Of a DNA stretch of 64,000 bases, positions 41,601-49,732 are shown in pieces. The DNA comes from Spongiactinospora rosea (GTDB lineage Bacteria > Actinomycetota > Actinomycetes > Streptosporangiales > Streptosporangiaceae). Position 1 is the stretch's first letter. Each line of letters opens with the position of its first letter. The notes beneath the pieces are model-generated. The model ran no database searches. It saw only the letters and a list, made by a program, of their open reading frames with translations, and was not told the DNA's origin. Location: the NCBI RefSeq assembly GCF_003315795.1, contig NZ_QMEY01000034.1:1-64000 (forward strand), in the 5' to 3' direction. The position numbers were made by a program, and so were the translations under genes.

Positions 41601-44600
41601 CCCAGCAGGCCGCCGCCACGGCGGCGGGCCGGTTCCTGACCGAGAGCCCGACGCAGACGATCAAGTACGCGCTGGCCACCGAGGTCTGGAAGACCCTGCT
41701 CCAGGAAGAGGAACCGCTCGGCGCGCTGCTCGCCCTGGCCGCCCGCAACGACTGCGCCAAGGTACGGCGGGCGGCCGAGGAGCTTGAGCGGCTGCGCACC
41801 GGCGACACCGTGGACCGGATGATCGACGACACCGCCAAGACCCGCCGGGCGAACCGGCCGGGCGGCCGCATCCACTCGGGGGCCCGCGCCAAGCTGGTGG
41901 ACAAGATCGGCAAGGGCCTCGACCTGGTGGACACCTGGGTGACGGCGGCCCGCGAGGTGACGGCGCTGCACGCGGCGGACGCCGAGGTGTCCTGGGTGCT
42001 CAAGCCACTGGACGACCTGCGCGGCGTGGTCACCGAGCACCGCGCCGAGGCCGAGGCAGAGCTGGCCGCGCTGGCCTGCGCACCCGATCCGCTGACGGCC
42101 GCAGCCGCGCGCAGTGCGGCGGCCCTGGTCGCCGACACGATCCGGCTGCTGGACGGCGGGCCGCTCCCGGCCGCCGAGCCCGCCGCCGCCCACCTGCTCA
42201 ACGGCGACCTGCTGCTCTGCGCGTCGCTGCCGCTGGAGCCGGGTACGCTCGCCCCGCGCACCCCGCCACCCCCCGCGGCGCTCATCCCGCTGTGCGAGCA
42301 CCCGCCCACCGACGATCAGTGGCGGGCCGCCTTCCACGCCCGCGCCCGGCTCGGCGACCACGAGGGCACCGCCTCGCTGCTGGCCGTACTCGGCGCGCGG
42401 GACCGGCGGCTGGCCGAGGAACTGCGCCAGCGCCGCGACAAGCTGGTGGACGAGGCCAGGCACGACCGCAGCGACCGGATCGAGGCGATCTCCGACCTGC
42501 TCGCCCAGTGGCGGGACGACGGCGTGCTGCCCCAGGCGGCGGCGGCCCGGTTCGCCGCGGCGGTCGCGGCGCTGGGCGACGACGGCAGGGATGACTTCGG
42601 CGTGATCGCCAAGGCCCTCGCCGACGTGGAGCGGGAGGCGCGGGCGATCCGCGCCACCGAGATCGCCGGGACGCTCGACCGGCTAGCCGAACTCACCGGG
42701 CGGCACGCCACGGTGGCCGCGGGGGCGGCGCGGATCAGCGCGTACGCCGAGGCGGGCGATCTCACCACGGCCCGCGAGCTGCTGGCGCGGGCCTGCGAGG
42801 GACGGCCGCCGCCGGAGCCGCCGGACACGATCGACCACCTGGAGCGGTTCTTCCCGCGGTTCCCGCAGGCGTTCGAGCACGCGTACGGGCGCAAGCGCGG
42901 CGCGGACGCGCCGACGTGGCCGAGGCTGCTCGCCGACGCGCTGCGCGCTGGTACTCCTCCCGCCGACCCGGCACTCGCGGCCCTGCTCGAACGCTGCGGC
43001 CTCACCCCGGCCGAGCTGCCCGCCGCCCGCCGCGAGGAGTCGGCCGAGGGCCTGCTCGGCTGGCACGCCCTGGCCAAGGGCCCCAAGGCCGAGGGCGACC
43101 TTCCCGGGCAGGTGGCGGCGGCCCTGCGCATGATCGGCCTGACGGGCGAACCGGACGGCCCGCCACGCGTGGAACAGAACCGCGCCTGGATCACCTTGAC
43201 CGAGGTCCGCACCTCCGACGACTCCCCGATCCCCGCCTTCGGCTCCCGGATGACCCCCTCGCCCACGCAACACGCGCTCGGCAACAAGTCCCCGGCGACC
43301 GGCCCGACGAACGGGCCGGGCGAGCGGTTGCGGGTGTTGCTGGTCTGGCGGGGGCAGCCGCAGCAGGTGGCCGATCTCCTCAAGGACCAGCCGAGGGACC
43401 AGACCGTGCTGGTGTTGTGCTTCGGGGTGCTGTCGCCCGAGCAGCGGCATCGGATGGCCGCCGCCTGCCGTACCGGGCCGGGCCCCGTGGCCGGGGTGGT
43501 CGATGACGCCGTGCTCGGGTACCTCGCCTGCCTGCCCGGACCGAGCTGGGCCGCCGCCGTGGGGCTGCTCGCGCCGTTCGGTTCGGCGAACCCGTACGCC
43601 GCCGCGGGCCAGGCGCCCCCCGAGATGTTCTACGGCCGCGCCGCGCAGCTCGCCGCCGTGACCGGCGGTACCGGGCCCTGCCTGGTGTACGGCGGGCGGC
43701 GGCTCGGCAAGTCCACCCTGCTCCGCCAAGCCGGACGCCAGGCCCCGGGCACCACGGTGGTCTCGGCCTCCATCAGGCAGGTCGGCACGGTGATGCCGGT
43801 CGCCGCGCTGTGGCACGCGCTCGCCGCGGCCCTCGCCGACGCCGGACTGCCGCCGGCCCTCGATAGGACACCAGCCGGGGTCCGCCGCCTGATCGCCGGC
43901 TGGATCGAGGCGGACCCGTCCAGGCGGATGCTGATCCTGCTGGACGACGCCGAGGGTTTCCTGGCCGCCGACGCGCGGCAGGCGTCGTCGGCGAACATGG
44001 CCGCGCTCGCCGACCTGATGGACGAGACCGGCCACCGCGTGCGGGTGGTCTTCGCGGGGCCCGGTCACCCGGGCCGGTTCCAGGGGGAGGCGGTCGAGGT
44101 CGGCCCGCTCGACCCGCAGGACGCATTCGACCTGCTCACCCGCCCGCTGGCGGCGCTGGGACTGCGGCTCGGCCCCGAGGCGGCGGCCCGAGTCACGACC
44201 GAGGCGAACAACGCCCCCGCGCTGATCCGGCTGTTCGCCGACGCGCTGCTGTGCCGGGCGCGGCGGGCCCCGGTCGCACGTACGGCGCTGCCGTACACGG
44301 TCACCCGGGAGGACGTGGCTGCCGTGTGGCGGGACCTCCGCGCCGCGCCGGGGTACCGCGACCTGCTGGAACGGGCGCTCGGCCTCGCCGGGCGGTGCAA
44401 GGTGATCGTCTACGCGATGGCGTTCCACGCGCTGGACGCGGGGACGGACGCCGTGCTGACCGCGGCCGAGTTGCGCGCCGCGTGCGAGGAGTGGTGGCCG
44501 GAGGGCTTCGCCGGTACGGGCGGGGACTTCCCCGCGCTGCTTGAGGAGTGCGCGGGCCTGGGGATGCTGGCCGCCGACGGCGGTGGCGGGTACCGGCTGC

Positions 44601-45685
44601 GCACGCCGTACATCCTGACCCTGCTGGGCGGCGCCGGCGAGATCGAGGCCGTGCTCGAAGGGGGCTTCGGGGCGCCGGAGGGCTTCGCCCCGGACTCCTA
44701 CCGCCCGCCCGGCCCGGACGGCGGGGAGCGTTCGCCGCTGACCGGCTGCCAGACGGCCCGGCTGCTGCACCAGCGCACCGGGTTACACCTGGTCACCGGC
44801 TCGGCGGCGCTGCGCATCGACCGGGTGCCCGCCGCGCTGACGGACACCGCCGTACGACACGGCCCGAGCCGGGTGTGGCGGGCCGGCGACGACCTGCCGC
44901 TCGCCGAGGCGCTGCGCCGCGCGGGCGAGGGCACCGGGCACGACCTCGTACTGGTCGAACTGGCCGGACGCACGCCACAGGAGACGACCGCGCTCGCCGA
45001 GGCACTGCGCCAGGCCGACGACGGCATGGAACACGACCGCGTACTGGCCGAGTTGACCGGCCGTACGCCGCAGGAGACCACCGGGCCCGCTGTGGTGTTG
45101 GTGGCGACGCCGGAGCTTGCCGTGCTCTGGCCCGCTCTGGCCCGCTGGGCGGGAGGGGCCGGGCAGGTGGTCGGGTTGCGGCGGTTCGATCGGCGGGCGC
45201 TGGCCCTGTGGGCGGACGAGGACGACATCGGCCTGAGCGGCGAGGCGGACCGGCAGGCCGTGCTCCAGGTCACCGGCGGATGGCCGGCGCTCGTCGGCGA
45301 GGTCGTGAGGGGCCTGGCGCAGGGCGAGGGCGAGCGGGCGCTGGCGGCCTGCCGTACGCGGCTGGAGCGGTCGCCGGAGGCGTTCGTGCGTTCCACGGGC
45401 GTGCTGTCCGGCGCTGCCGTCGCCGCGGCGTGGCGGCTGCTGGCCGCGCAGACCGAGATCGCCGACAGCGCCGAGACGCTGGCCGGGCTGCTCGCGCTCG
45501 CGGGCGCGGACGAGCCGGGCCATCCGCTGTCGGAGGCGGCGTTGCGCGCCGAGGGGCACTCCTCCACCGCCGACCTGGTCGAGGTGCTGCGGATGCTGGG
45601 CGCGCTGACGCCCCGCCCGGACGGCCGGCTGGAGCGTGAAGAGGTGCTCGCGTCCGCGACCCGGAGGCTGGGGCCGGCGGGGTGA
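38612..45685 (+). CDS. Giant P-loop NTPase with helical-repeat and disordered regions
   Basis: A 2357-residue protein from ATG 38612. Layout: unassigned N-terminal domain (1-210); Ala/Glu-rich helix (212-245); helical domain (270-446); Pro/Thr-rich disordered linker (447-846) containing an isolated conserved-looking motif LDAFLEQVYFER (696-707); long alpha-helical, TPR-like region (850-1530); strand-rich region (LRVLLVWRGQPQQVADLL); then an AAA/STAND-like ATPase with FYGRAAQLAAV, Walker A GRRLGKS (1695-1701) and Walker B ILLDDAE (DD at 1778-1779); and a winged-helix/helical C-terminus with a 31-residue internal duplication (2097-2158). Its stop overlaps the RNase start. It is probably a sensor and motor for the RNase. 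A defence role is inference. Confidence 0.85.
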   Translation: MVRHTLGKEDKGGPRDPVPLGAVGALPAFSDVGIVLAEAVGRITPDDLLSADHGYTQTDRKQILAHVRLRDMRSISKMAATSLTRALRGSDKKRGSSLICALSTRFSRGFDNSDGLSAETCVNLLRASTAAGALAEAPQIAEALTSLDGLTGNFVDLVLIDIFRHDHALSGLALALLLSSAERMAPQAADVLRTAWDQLREGQARLPEVPISLAELRAIAAAEAAAAEAAEAAAAMAAEAKAVAGNGAAPAAVAAEPEVRPPAPAASEAVFDGAAFDELRVGLERLRASFVAAAGSAERVRQAYADQRRPAQPDLSALSGVAGEFDALRARVEAVCGGQVAEAGADALEEVLDQAASAHFRQHRVRALAEVTGPSVLETLLSEVREGALVGAPGLETLADLIGLGGDPDAFLERFSLQERFRQEAPDHWAPVAGAAAEGLLTLPEHPPRPPAPRPPSDGPLPTTGHPPPTTTGSMATAHPGTGRTPSEQAVTGTPRAALAADGPSAAAHPVRTRPPSTPGLQTPGRPNTNSAPTGHTAVNLPGTDQAPPGLPNADPPATGRSATGRSTTAHLQATAPRTPGPPAAQATPGLRTGAPQVTGHATAEPGTDPRTSGLQAADEAPTGLPNAHPTATGRPPSAPATADLTADQPGTDPHISGVQADAGRPGSTPPGTAQPPSASQGDKGRGDGVGDLTELDAFLEQVYFERQAAPRTERVKKGGAGQSEEPPGTEVAASEERQDNGTTAEKPGGNRPKAAPPGEMPLEAPEDSPPADPSASDQAEAQDQTQGTPAGPQDHRRSDDPPAKPKAQAGDCGGKPGRSAQRDLSPCGKALDRPAGRNEQAAETTAVAEAADRWEAAEAQALDGGRFAAAAWLRQAADRPAAEAAARRCAAVAGEMSEFGGRLSAAFAEAAGAVSLKALADDAPGRLLAWAAAVRAGLIHPTPQIAQLLDDLAPALSPYPRLARLGAAFARTAHAGAYLVPGLSGRMRDAARAEAAQQAAATAAGRFLTESPTQTIKYALATEVWKTLLQEEEPLGALLALAARNDCAKVRRAAEELERLRTGDTVDRMIDDTAKTRRANRPGGRIHSGARAKLVDKIGKGLDLVDTWVTAAREVTALHAADAEVSWVLKPLDDLRGVVTEHRAEAEAELAALACAPDPLTAAAARSAAALVADTIRLLDGGPLPAAEPAAAHLLNGDLLLCASLPLEPGTLAPRTPPPPAALIPLCEHPPTDDQWRAAFHARARLGDHEGTASLLAVLGARDRRLAEELRQRRDKLVDEARHDRSDRIEAISDLLAQWRDDGVLPQAAAARFAAAVAALGDDGRDDFGVIAKALADVEREARAIRATEIAGTLDRLAELTGRHATVAAGAARISAYAEAGDLTTARELLARACEGRPPPEPPDTIDHLERFFPRFPQAFEHAYGRKRGADAPTWPRLLADALRAGTPPADPALAALLERCGLTPAELPAARREESAEGLLGWHALAKGPKAEGDLPGQVAAALRMIGLTGEPDGPPRVEQNRAWITLTEVRTSDDSPIPAFGSRMTPSPTQHALGNKSPATGPTNGPGERLRVLLVWRGQPQQVADLLKDQPRDQTVLVLCFGVLSPEQRHRMAAACRTGPGPVAGVVDDAVLGYLACLPGPSWAAAVGLLAPFGSANPYAAAGQAPPEMFYGRAAQLAAVTGGTGPCLVYGGRRLGKSTLLRQAGRQAPGTTVVSASIRQVGTVMPVAALWHALAAALADAGLPPALDRTPAGVRRLIAGWIEADPSRRMLILLDDAEGFLAADARQASSANMAALADLMDETGHRVRVVFAGPGHPGRFQGEAVEVGPLDPQDAFDLLTRPLAALGLRLGPEAAARVTTEANNAPALIRLFADALLCRARRAPVARTALPYTVTREDVAAVWRDLRAAPGYRDLLERALGLAGRCKVIVYAMAFHALDAGTDAVLTAAELRAACEEWWPEGFAGTGGDFPALLEECAGLGMLAADGGGGYRLRTPYILTLLGGAGEIEAVLEGGFGAPEGFAPDSYRPPGPDGGERSPLTGCQTARLLHQRTGLHLVTGSAALRIDRVPAALTDTAVRHGPSRVWRAGDDLPLAEALRRAGEGTGHDLVLVELAGRTPQETTALAEALRQADDGMEHDRVLAELTGRTPQETTGPAVVLVATPELAVLWPALARWAGGAGQVVGLRRFDRRALALWADEDDIGLSGEADRQAVLQVTGGWPALVGEVVRGLAQGEGERALAACRTRLERSPEAFVRSTGVLSGAAVAAAWRLLAAQTEIADSAETLAGLLALAGADEPGHPLSEAALRAEGHSSTADLVEVLRMLGALTPRPDGRLEREEVLASATRRLGPAG
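39950..41150 (+). repeat. Degenerate repeats encoding the Pro/Thr-rich linker
   Basis: This part of the giant gene contains imperfect repeats of variable spacing, for example the coding for PGTDPRTSGLQA versus PGTDPHISGVQA (about 40428 and 40557) and GLPNADPPATGRSA versus GLPNAHPTATGRPP (about 40258 and 40480). The DNA is C-rich, with long runs of proline codons. Length variation between strains is expected here. Confidence 0.55.
44900..45085 (+). repeat. Tandem 93-bp duplication inside the giant NTPase gene
   Basis: Copies 44900-44992 and 44993-45085 encode LAEALRRAGEGTGHDLVLVE... and LAEALRQADDGMEHDRVLAE..., 22 of 31 residues identical. Both end in GRTPQETT. The copy is in frame and adds one helix-strand unit to the C-terminal region. 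Confidence 0.8.
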
Positions 45686-47694
45686 GTTCCGATCTCCTCC
45701 TGCCGGTACTGCACGCCGCCGCCAAGGTGGTGCTGTCGCGTCCCGCCCTGGCCGAGGAAGGGCACGACGTCGAGCGGTTCGCCGCCGAGAACCGGGAGAT
45801 GCTGCTCAAGGCGCTGGTCCAGGTACCGGACCTGCGCGGCCGGGTCCGTGCCGAGCTGCGCATCCGCCGCGACCAGCCGGACGCCCAGGCCCTCGCGACG
45901 CTGGTGCTCGCCGACGACGACGAGGTGGTGCGCGCCGCGCTGAAGCTGGCCGAGCACCTGGTCAGGGAGAGCCGCACGCAGCAGGTACGGCTGCGCCGCC
46001 ACCAGGAGAAGCTGAGTGAGCTGCGCGGCAGGCTGGACCGGGCAAACGGCCGCCACGAGCACACCCTGGCCGGGCTGAACACCACCACCGCGGCCCTGGC
46101 CGACGCCGACAAACGCGCGGAAGAGCTGGACATCCAGGTCACGGCGCTCCAGCGGCGGCTGGGCGACCCGCGTACGGCGGCCTCCAGCCTGCTCGCCGCG
46201 CTGCAACGTTCTCCGGTGAACGACGCCGCCCCAGCGGACGCGCTGCTCGAACGGGCCGCCGCGGCGGCCGGGATCTCCTCGCCGGAGCTGGTCACGGCCA
46301 TCCAGGCGATCGTGTCCCCGCCGCAGGAGATCGCGGGCGACCGGGTGTCGGTCGTACGCGAGCGCGCGCTGCGGGTGACGCCGCTGGGCGGGGACACCGA
46401 GATCGGCGGTTCGTGCGTACTGGTGGAGGCGGGCGGCACCCGGCTGCTGGTGGACGCCGGGCTGCGCCCCGGCGACCCCGCGCGACCGCCCCGCGACATC
46501 GACCGGGCGCTCACCATGCCGCTGGACGCGGCGATCGTCACCCACGCGCACACCGACCACTGCGGGTACATCCCGGCGCTGGTCGAGCGCTTCCCGAAGC
46601 TGCGGGTGATCGCGACCCCGGCCACGGTCCAGCTCATGCCCGCGATGTGGGCCGACTCGGCCAAGCTGATGATCCGCCGCGAGCGCACCTACCGGCAGTG
46701 GGGCGCGGACGGCGCGACCGCCCTGTACGGGCGGGCCGCCGTCGAGGAGGCCGCGCAGCGCTGCGAGGAGGTCCCGTACGGCAGGCCGCGGCAGGTCGGC
46801 GAGGTCGGCGTGGAGCTGTTCCCGGCCGGGCACATCCTGGGCGCGGCCGGGGTCGTGGTACGCGCGGGCGATCAGCGCGTGGTGATATCCGGTGACATAT
46901 CGGGCTTCAACCAGCGGACCGTGGACGGCTACCAGATCCCCGAGTCCGCCCGCGAGCCCGACCTGCTGGTACTGGAGTCCACCTGCTGCGCCGAGACCCA
47001 CGGACCGCGCGAGGGCCGGGTGAACGACCTGGTCAAAGCGGTCGGCGACGTCCACGCGGCGGGCGGGCGGGTGCTCATCCCGGCGTTCGCGCTGGGCCGC
47101 GCCCAGGAGATCGCGCTGATCCTCCAGGATCGGCTGCCGCACGTCCCGGTGCTGCTGGACGGCATGGCGGCCGACGTGGCGGCGGCGTTCGAGCGGGTCA
47201 CCGCCGACGGGCCCGCGCCGCTGCGCATCTTCCAGGGCTCGGTGTCGCGCGCCGACCGGCCGGGCGACCTGGACCGGTTCGCCTCGGGGGTGGTGATCAC
47301 GACGTCCGGCATGATGACCGGCGGCCCGGCCGTGCAGTGGGCGGCGCGCATCCTGCCCGAGCCCAACGGCGCGCTGTTCCTGTCCGGCTACCAGGACGAG
47401 GAGTCGGGCGGGGCGCGGCTGCTGCGGCTGGCCGAGGACGGCGCGGCGTCGCTGACGCTCGACGACAACGGCGTGGAGCGCAAGGTGCCGATCCGGGCCA
47501 GGATCGAGATGATGCGGCTGTCCGCGCACGCCGACAAGCGCGGCCTGCTCGACATCGCGGACGAGGTCGCGGCCCGCGAGGTGATGCTGGTCCACGGGTT
47601 CTCGGCGCGGCAGCGGGAGTTCGCCAAGATCCTCAGTGTGCGGCGGCACTCACCGGTGGCCTCCGGGGTGTGGGGAGAGCAGCGTCAGGGGTGA
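45682..47694 (+). CDS. MBL-fold beta-CASP ribonuclease with N-terminal coiled coil
   Basis: A 670-residue protein of the CPSF73/IntS11-like RNase family. The N-terminal 220 residues are helical with a coiled coil (about 95-165; RRHQEKLSELRGRLDRAN). The nuclease core is complete: H288-x-H290-x-D292-H293 (THAHTDHCGY), H384 (AGHILG), D405 (SGDISGF), beta-CASP motif A E432 (LESTC), PAFALGRAQE, TTSGMMTGG, motif B H616 (LSAHADKRG) and motif C H638. Two-zinc RNA cleavage is therefore expected. GTG 45682 overlaps the NTPase stop as GTGA, so synthesis is coupled. It lacks the KH domains of archaeal homologues. It probably is the effector of the NTPase. Confidence 0.9.
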   Translation: MSSDLLLPVLHAAAKVVLSRPALAEEGHDVERFAAENREMLLKALVQVPDLRGRVRAELRIRRDQPDAQALATLVLADDDEVVRAALKLAEHLVRESRTQQVRLRRHQEKLSELRGRLDRANGRHEHTLAGLNTTTAALADADKRAEELDIQVTALQRRLGDPRTAASSLLAALQRSPVNDAAPADALLERAAAAAGISSPELVTAIQAIVSPPQEIAGDRVSVVRERALRVTPLGGDTEIGGSCVLVEAGGTRLLVDAGLRPGDPARPPRDIDRALTMPLDAAIVTHAHTDHCGYIPALVERFPKLRVIATPATVQLMPAMWADSAKLMIRRERTYRQWGADGATALYGRAAVEEAAQRCEEVPYGRPRQVGEVGVELFPAGHILGAAGVVVRAGDQRVVISGDISGFNQRTVDGYQIPESAREPDLLVLESTCCAETHGPREGRVNDLVKAVGDVHAAGGRVLIPAFALGRAQEIALILQDRLPHVPVLLDGMAADVAAAFERVTADGPAPLRIFQGSVSRADRPGDLDRFASGVVITTSGMMTGGPAVQWAARILPEPNGALFLSGYQDEESGGARLLRLAEDGAASLTLDDNGVERKVPIRARIEMMRLSAHADKRGLLDIADEVAAREVMLVHGFSARQREFAKILSVRRHSPVASGVWGEQRQG

Positions 47695-48518
47695 GGGGTC
47701 AGCGGGCCGTTGCCGTGCACGACGGCGACCGGCTGGCCGGTGCCGTACAGCACGGCCTGGGCGGTCGCGCCGAGCGAGGGGGCGGCGGGTTCGCCCACCA
47801 CGACCAGCGCGGAGTCCGCGGCGAGCGCGGCCAGGGCGCGGGCAGGGGGACGCTGGTCGATCCGGGTGCGCACCTGGACCTGGGGGTAGCGCTCCAGCCA
47901 CGGGGCCAGCAGCCGCTGGAAGCGGCGGCCGGTCTCGCGCCAGGCGTCCTCGCCCGCGGCGCAGGTCCGTACGATCTGCAACTCGCACCGCCGCAGGCAC
48001 GCCTCCTCGAAGGCGAAGCCCACCGCCTTGTTCCCCGGCTCCTCCCCCACGCCCACCAGCACCACGCGGCGGGGCGCGGAGGTACCCGGCCCGACGACGA
48101 TCACCGGGCCCGGCGCGTGCGAGGAGACGTGGACGGCCGTGGAGCCGAGCTTCAGCCGGCCGTGGCCGCCGTTCACGCCCCGGGTGCCGACCACCATGAG
48201 CTGCGCGGCCTTCGCGTCCATGAGCAGCGCCCCGGCGGCCGTGCCGCGCTCCAGTTTGGGTCGTACCACGAGCCGCCCGGCCATGTCCTTGGCGAGTTCG
48301 ACGCCGTGCCGCAGGATCAGCTCGGCCGACTGCCGTACGGCGGCGACCGCGATCGGGTCGTTCAGGAAGCCGGGGATGGGCACCTGCCAGGCGTGGTAGA
48401 CGACCAGGGGGGCGTACCGGAGCTGGGCCTCGCGTACGGCCCACCGCAGCGCCGCCTCCGCCGCCGCCGATCCGTCGTACCCCGTCGCGACCGGCCTGCC
48501 GGGATCTTCGGTCCGCAT
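47685..48518 (-). CDS. Universal stress protein, two USP domains
   Basis: A 277-residue protein with tandem USP folds. The first (VATGYDGSAAAEAALRWA, LVVYHAWQVP, AAQLMVVGTRGVNGG, VSSHAPGPVIVVGPG) keeps the ATP-binding G-2x-G-9x-G(S/T) pattern. The second (RRVVLVGVGEEPGNKAVG, VVVGEPAAPSLG) is weaker. Such double USPs are induced by hypoxia or stress in actinobacteria (DosR-type regulons in mycobacteria), which is family knowledge. The 3' end overlaps the RNase gene by 10 bases in convergent orientation. The gap 48519-48736 carries only promoter sequence and a GGCCGCG/CGCGGCC hairpin near 48597-48618. Confidence 0.88.
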   Translation of the reverse strand: MRTEDPGRPVATGYDGSAAAEAALRWAVREAQLRYAPLVVYHAWQVPIPGFLNDPIAVAAVRQSAELILRHGVELAKDMAGRLVVRPKLERGTAAGALLMDAKAAQLMVVGTRGVNGGHGRLKLGSTAVHVSSHAPGPVIVVGPGTSAPRRVVLVGVGEEPGNKAVGFAFEEACLRRCELQIVRTCAAGEDAWRETGRRFQRLLAPWLERYPQVQVRTRIDQRPPARALAALAADSALVVVGEPAAPSLGATAQAVLYGTGQPVAVVHGNGPLTPHP

Positions 48519-48736
48519 GGATCCCCCCTTCGCCGCGTCCTACCTCCTAGCCTTGCCGGAATGCGCGCCTTGCCTACCTTGTCAAGCATGATTCTTGGCC
48601 GCGGCGGCCCGCGCGGCCCCGGCTAAGGGGTCATCAGGGGTGGATAGGGGATGGCCGGGAGCACGGTTGTTCGTCACCATGGCGATTACGAGGTGACGCC
48701 CCGCGCGAGCGGGCCCGGCCGACGAGGAGTGCCCAG

Positions 48737-48985
48737 ATGAAGAAGCACATCGTGCTCACCGCCCCCTCCGCCGACGACGCCACCCCGGACGGCCCGGTCG
48801 ATGTGACGCTGGAAGGCGGCCCCGCGCATCTGCCGCGGAGCCTGCGCGTCGAGCCGGGCGAGGCGGCGTCCGGGCGGCTGAAGATCGCCAGCGGGGCGGG
48901 CTACGAGCACTTCGAGCGCGTCCCGGACGGCGACGCCGGGGCCTGGGTGTTCCGCTGGATCATGCGGACCACGATCGCCGAGTAG
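48737..48985 (+). CDS. DUF5988-like small protein
   Basis: An 82-residue protein resembling DUF5988: VDVTLEGGPAHLPRSLRV at the first strands, LKIASGAGYEHFERVPDGD in the middle, and VFRWIMRTTIAE at the end. GAGGAG sits about eight bases before the ATG. The function is unknown. DUF5988 genes often neighbour biosynthetic or phosphopantetheinyl transferase genes, as here (61 bases to the next start), suggesting a shared transcript. Confidence 0.7.
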   Translation: MKKHIVLTAPSADDATPDGPVDVTLEGGPAHLPRSLRVEPGEAASGRLKIASGAGYEHFERVPDGDAGAWVFRWIMRTTIAE

Positions 48986-49046
48986 AAGGCGGGCCCCGGC
49001 CCGCCTATCGTGAGATCGTGCATGCCCCCCGGACGAAGAGGCCCGC

Positions 49047-49706
49047 TTGATCGAGATCATCCTGCCCCCCACGGTGGTGGCGGTGGACACCACCGACGAC
49101 CCTGCCGACGCCGGCCTCCATCCTGAAGAGGAGGAGGTCGTCCGCAAGGCGGTCGACAAACGCCGCAGGGAGTTCACCACGGGGCGGACGTGCGCGCGGC
49201 GGGCCTTGGGCCTGCTCGGCCTGCCGCCCGCGCCGATCCCGCAGGGTGCGCGCGGCGAACCGGTGTGGCCCGAGGGCGTCGTCGGCAGCATCACGCACTG
49301 CGCGGGCTACCGGGGCGCGGTGCTCGGCCGTACCTCGAACGTCGCCGCGATCGGCATCGACGCCGAGCCCAACGAGAGGCTGCCGGACGGCGTGCTGGAC
49401 GCGGTCACCTCCGAGGGCGAGCGGCGGGCGATCATCGAGGCGCTGCGTTCGCATCCGGGCGTCCACTGGGACCGGATGCTGTTCTGCGCCAAGGAGACGG
49501 TCTACAAGGTGTGGTTCCCGCTGGCCGGGCGGTGGCTCGGCTTCGAGGACGCGGAGGTCACGATCAACCCGCTGACCGGCGCGTTCGAGGCCCGGCTGCT
49601 GGTCGAGGGGCCTTCGGTCAACGGCGGCGCGCTGACCCGGCTGACCGGCCGGTGGCTCGTGAAGAACGGCCTGATCCTCACCGCCATCGTGCTGCCCGCC
49701 GGGTAG
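49047..49706 (+). CDS. 4'-phosphopantetheinyl transferase (Sfp/EntD type)
   Basis: A 219-residue enzyme that transfers phosphopantetheine from CoA to carrier-protein serines of polyketide, peptide or siderophore synthases. Key motifs: VGSITHCAGYRGAVLG, the Mg-binding AIGIDAEPNERLP (Asp and Glu), and CAKETVYKVWFPLAGRWLGF, the WxxKEAxxK-type motif with its catalytic Glu and Lys. The residue pattern is nearest EntD/NpnP type. The start is TTG 49047 with GAGG about six bases upstream. No synthase gene lies in the window, so it serves clusters elsewhere. Confidence 0.88.
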   Translation: MIEIILPPTVVAVDTTDDPADAGLHPEEEEVVRKAVDKRRREFTTGRTCARRALGLLGLPPAPIPQGARGEPVWPEGVVGSITHCAGYRGAVLGRTSNVAAIGIDAEPNERLPDGVLDAVTSEGERRAIIEALRSHPGVHWDRMLFCAKETVYKVWFPLAGRWLGFEDAEVTINPLTGAFEARLLVEGPSVNGGALTRLTGRWLVKNGLILTAIVLPAG

Positions 49707-49732
49707 CGGCGCCCCGTTTTCGCCGGAGGGCG

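Noticed and set aside
42683..44770. 695-residue open frame on the minus strand within the giant NTPase gene
   Set aside because: No motif or ribosome site; third-base bias and Walker motifs support the plus-strand frame.
38612..45685. Giant gene as a nonribosomal peptide or polyketide synthase
   Set aside because: No adenylation, condensation, ketosynthase or carrier motifs; the protein is helical with one P-loop ATPase domain.
44698..47649. 983-residue open frame on the minus strand, opposite the NTPase and RNase genes
   Set aside because: Antisense shadow rich in Arg, Gln and His with no motifs; the RNase on the plus strand has all catalytic residues.
48597..48618. GGCCGCG/CGCGGCC hairpin upstream of the DUF5988 gene as a riboswitch or terminator
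   Set aside because: A 7-bp G/C stem in very G+C-rich DNA is expected by chance and there is no further structure.
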